DNA of 64,000 nt, taken from the NCBI RefSeq assembly GCF_003432485.1, contig NZ_QVNQ01000009.1, positions 248,001 to 312,000 of the forward strand, written 5' to 3'. A model generated the notes under the pieces. The model was not told the DNA's origin, searched no databases, and saw nothing but the letters and a program-made list of their open reading frames with translations. Shown here one piece after another: positions 62,052-64,000 of this stretch; within the stretch, counting starts at the first letter, position 1, and the number at the start of each line of letters is the position of its first letter. The stretch is from Actinomadura spongiicola. GTDB taxonomy: Bacteria > Actinomycetota > Actinomycetes > Streptosporangiales > Streptosporangiaceae. The translations under genes and the position numbers were made by a program.

Positions 62052-63548
62052 ATGGGGCGATCGGCGAGTCGGCACGCCCGGGCGGGGGACGTGGACGGTC
62101 CGCCCGACGGGGGGCTCCTCCGCGCGCTGGCGTTGACGCTCGCGTCCGCCCTGGTGTGGGGCGTCGCCCACCTGGTCGTCGGCCGCCGCCTCGCCGGCGG
62201 CCTTCTGCTCGCGCTCTACCTGGTGCTCGCGACGTCCCTCGCGGTCGCCGCGACGGCGTACCGCTCGGACCTGCCGCAGCTCGCCGTCCAACCGGACATG
62301 CTGGAACGGCTGACCGCCGCGCTCGTCGTCCTCGGCGTGGTGTGGATCGCCGTGGTGATCCGTTCGTACCAGGTCCTGTGCCCCGCCGGGATGTCGGGCG
62401 GCGCCCGCTCGCTCGGCATTGTGACCGTCTCCGTGCTGTGCCTCACCGTCGCCGTCCCGGCCGGCTGGTCGGCGCACAAGAGCTATGTCGCCAGGGACGC
62501 GCTGACCAGCATCTTCCGCACCGGCAACGAGAACGGCAGGCATGTCGACGTCGACGACCCCTTCGACGGGCAGCCTCGCGTCAACGTCCTGCTCATCGGC
62601 GGTGACGCCGCCGAGAACCGCAGCGGCGTGCGTACCGACAGCATGACGGTGGCCAGCGTCGACACCGAGACCGGCGACACGGTGCTGCTGAGCCTGCCGC
62701 GGAACCTGGAGGGCTTCCCGCTCCCGCCGGGCCCGGCCCGCGACCGCTTCCCGTACGGTTTCACCGGCGACGGCCCGCAGACGCCCGGCCTGCTGAACGA
62801 GGTGTACCAGTACGCCGAGGACCACCCGGACGTGGTGCCCGGCGTCCCCAAGAACCACCGCGGCCCCGAGCTGTTGAAGGCGACCATCGCCGGGATCCTC
62901 GGCCTGCGCGTCGACTACTACATCCTCGTGGACATGTTCGGGTTCGCCGACATCGTCGACGCCATGGGCGGCGTCAAGATCAGAGTCGATCAGGCCATTC
63001 CGTACGGGCTGCGCGGCGACGTCCTCCAGCCCGGCTACCGGAAGCTGTCGGGCAAGGAGGCCCTCTGGTACGGCCGGTCCCGCACCAACAGCAGCGACTA
63101 CGTGCGGATGGGCCGGCAGAAGTGCCTGATGCGCGCGATCGCCGAGCAGGCCGACCCGCAGACGGTCCTGACCAGCTTCGACAAGCTCGCCGCCGCCGCC
63201 AAGCGGACCCTGTCCACCGACATCCCGCAGGAGCTGCTGCCCGCGCTGGTGAAGCTGTCCAACAAGGTCAAGAGCGGCGCCGAGATCAACAGCCTCCAGT
63301 TCGTCCCGCCGCTGATCTACACGGGCAGCCCCGACTTCGATCTCATCCGCAGGCTGGCGTCCGATGCCGTCAACACCGGGCCCCGCCAGGTCAGCAGCCA
63401 CCCGAGCACCTCGCCTCCCACCGTCTCGCCGCCCGTCGCGGGGCCGAGCGGGTCGCCGTCCGAGACCGGCACGCCGTCGAACGACGGTGGGACGCCCACG
63501 AAGGCGCCGAGCAAGCCGGTGTCCCTCGAAGCGAGCTGCCCCTCCTGA
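62052..63548 (+). CDS. LCP-family (LytR-CpsA-Psr) phosphotransferase, second copy
   Basis: A 498-residue paralogue of the preceding protein. The LCP domain has RTDSMTVASVDTETGDTVLL and RKLSGKEALWYGRSRT. The C-terminal 60 residues are a Ser/Pro/Thr-rich tail. ATG at 62052 has CGGAG upstream. Same predicted role in attaching glycopolymers to the wall. The two probably arose by tandem duplication, the second gaining the disordered tail. Confidence 0.88.
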   Translation: MGRSASRHARAGDVDGPPDGGLLRALALTLASALVWGVAHLVVGRRLAGGLLLALYLVLATSLAVAATAYRSDLPQLAVQPDMLERLTAALVVLGVVWIAVVIRSYQVLCPAGMSGGARSLGIVTVSVLCLTVAVPAGWSAHKSYVARDALTSIFRTGNENGRHVDVDDPFDGQPRVNVLLIGGDAAENRSGVRTDSMTVASVDTETGDTVLLSLPRNLEGFPLPPGPARDRFPYGFTGDGPQTPGLLNEVYQYAEDHPDVVPGVPKNHRGPELLKATIAGILGLRVDYYILVDMFGFADIVDAMGGVKIRVDQAIPYGLRGDVLQPGYRKLSGKEALWYGRSRTNSSDYVRMGRQKCLMRAIAEQADPQTVLTSFDKLAAAAKRTLSTDIPQELLPALVKLSNKVKSGAEINSLQFVPPLIYTGSPDFDLIRRLASDAVNTGPRQVSSHPSTSPPTVSPPVAGPSGSPSETGTPSNDGGTPTKAPSKPVSLEASCPS

Positions 63549-63665
63549 GCGCGCACCGCCCTCGCCGGACGGGGACGAGCGGCGCCCGTGCCGGCGCGGT
63601 CCGCGGAGGGGGGAGAATTGAGGAGGATCACTTCCTCGATTTCCTCGACTGTCTCCGAAAGGCGG

Positions 63666-64000
63666 GTGCGGGTGCCCCGGATCGATGGCTGCGACGCCTA
63701 CCGCGTCGCGATGCCGCGCGGACGGCGGCCGGAGAGCGTCCTCGTCCGTCTCGCCGGCGGCGACGCGGTCGGCTGGGGCGAGATGGCCGTCTCCGACCGT
63801 TCGGACGGCCGCCCCTGGGCCGACCTTGAGGAGCGGATGGGCCCGGCCCTCATCGGGCTCGACTGGGAGCGTCCGGAGGACGTGTCCGCCGCGGCCGACC
63901 TCGGCGCGCGGGAGGCCGCCGCCGCCATCGACACCGCCTGCTGGGACCTGTGGTGCCGGACGCGGGGCCTGCCGCTCGCGCACGCGCTCGGCGGCACCCG
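63666..64000 (+). CDS. Enolase-superfamily protein (mandelate racemase/OSBS-like), 3'-truncated by the window edge
   Basis: The frame is open from a possible TTG at 63618, but GTG 63666 or 63672 give the usual N-terminus (RIDGCDAYRVAMPRGRRPES). The visible 110 residues form the capping domain of muconate-lactonising/o-succinylbenzoate-synthase enzymes, with GWGEM and AIDTACWDLWCRTRGLPLAHAL. The catalytic barrel lies beyond the window, so the reaction is not readable here. Confidence 0.78.
   Translation, partial: MRVPRIDGCDAYRVAMPRGRRPESVLVRLAGGDAVGWGEMAVSDRSDGRPWADLEERMGPALIGLDWERPEDVSAAADLGAREAAAAIDTACWDLWCRTRGLPLAHALGGT

Overview
The window is GC-rich (around 70 %) chromosomal DNA with strong GC bias at third codon positions, many GTG starts and dense ATGA/GTGA gene overlaps. 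GuaB1 (actinobacterial GMP reductase), a FolP2-type dihydropteroate synthase paralogue, two lipoprotein L,D-transpeptidases, paired LCP proteins, RsbA-like MEDS regulators, a CGNR protein and a LexA box of the actinobacterial type all indicate an actinomycete. A Streptosporangiales/Thermomonosporaceae-like (Actinomadura-type) host is my inference only.

Layout. (1) 1-1478: the 3' end of a large gene cut by the window edge, then two tandem paralogous small acidic proteins (a possible toxin tail with immunity-like partners). (2) 2047-12614: two divergent catabolic operons. One holds an SDR, a CoA transferase, an enoyl-CoA hydratase, a shikimate-dehydrogenase-like enzyme and glycerate kinase. The other holds an amidohydrolase, a Gfo/Idh/MocA oxidoreductase, a DUF993 protein and a sugar-phosphate isomerase/epimerase. 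A LacI regulator closes the block, and its probable operator (GTAAGCGCTTAC-like) recurs at three promoters. (3) 12760-18473: an amidohydrolase co-encoded with a nitrate/sulfonate/taurine-type ABC importer, divergent from a second LacI regulator with its own palindromes. (4) 18633-19481: a secreted A/Q/P/E-rich repeat protein.

(5) 20290-39245: a roughly 19-kb catabolic block. A branched-chain-amino-acid-type ABC importer (with a fused permease-ATPase) lies in one operon with a carboxylesterase, a zinc dehydrogenase and an aldo/keto reductase. Around it are a YtcJ-like amidohydrolase, a second aldo/keto reductase, a methyltransferase-like protein, an SDR, an FCD-type GntR regulator and an alpha/beta hydrolase. 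It ends in a homoprotocatechuate-type meta-cleavage operon (FAH-RraA fusion, DapA-like aldolase, aldehyde dehydrogenase, extradiol dioxygenase). All three divergent promoters in the block share the element ATACGATYT, so I read it as one regulon for import and breakdown of an aromatic compound, probably an ester or amide conjugate. Several enzymes here lack textbook catalytic residues.

(6) 39288-50792: DinB polymerase with a LexA box, a frameshifted MacB-permease remnant, a MEDS-STAS/MEDS-ATPase regulator pair, a DinB-fold protein, a glycosyltransferase, two L,D-transpeptidases, a membrane protein, and a LysR/aminotransferase pair. (7) 50815-51113: three minus-strand tRNA genes (Ser, Ala, Trp). 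(8) 51413-64000: small regulatory and hypothetical genes, FolP2, GDP-mannose dehydratase, an MFS exporter, LysR and double-Lrp regulators, GuaB1, two LCP proteins, and the start of an enolase-superfamily gene cut by the right edge.
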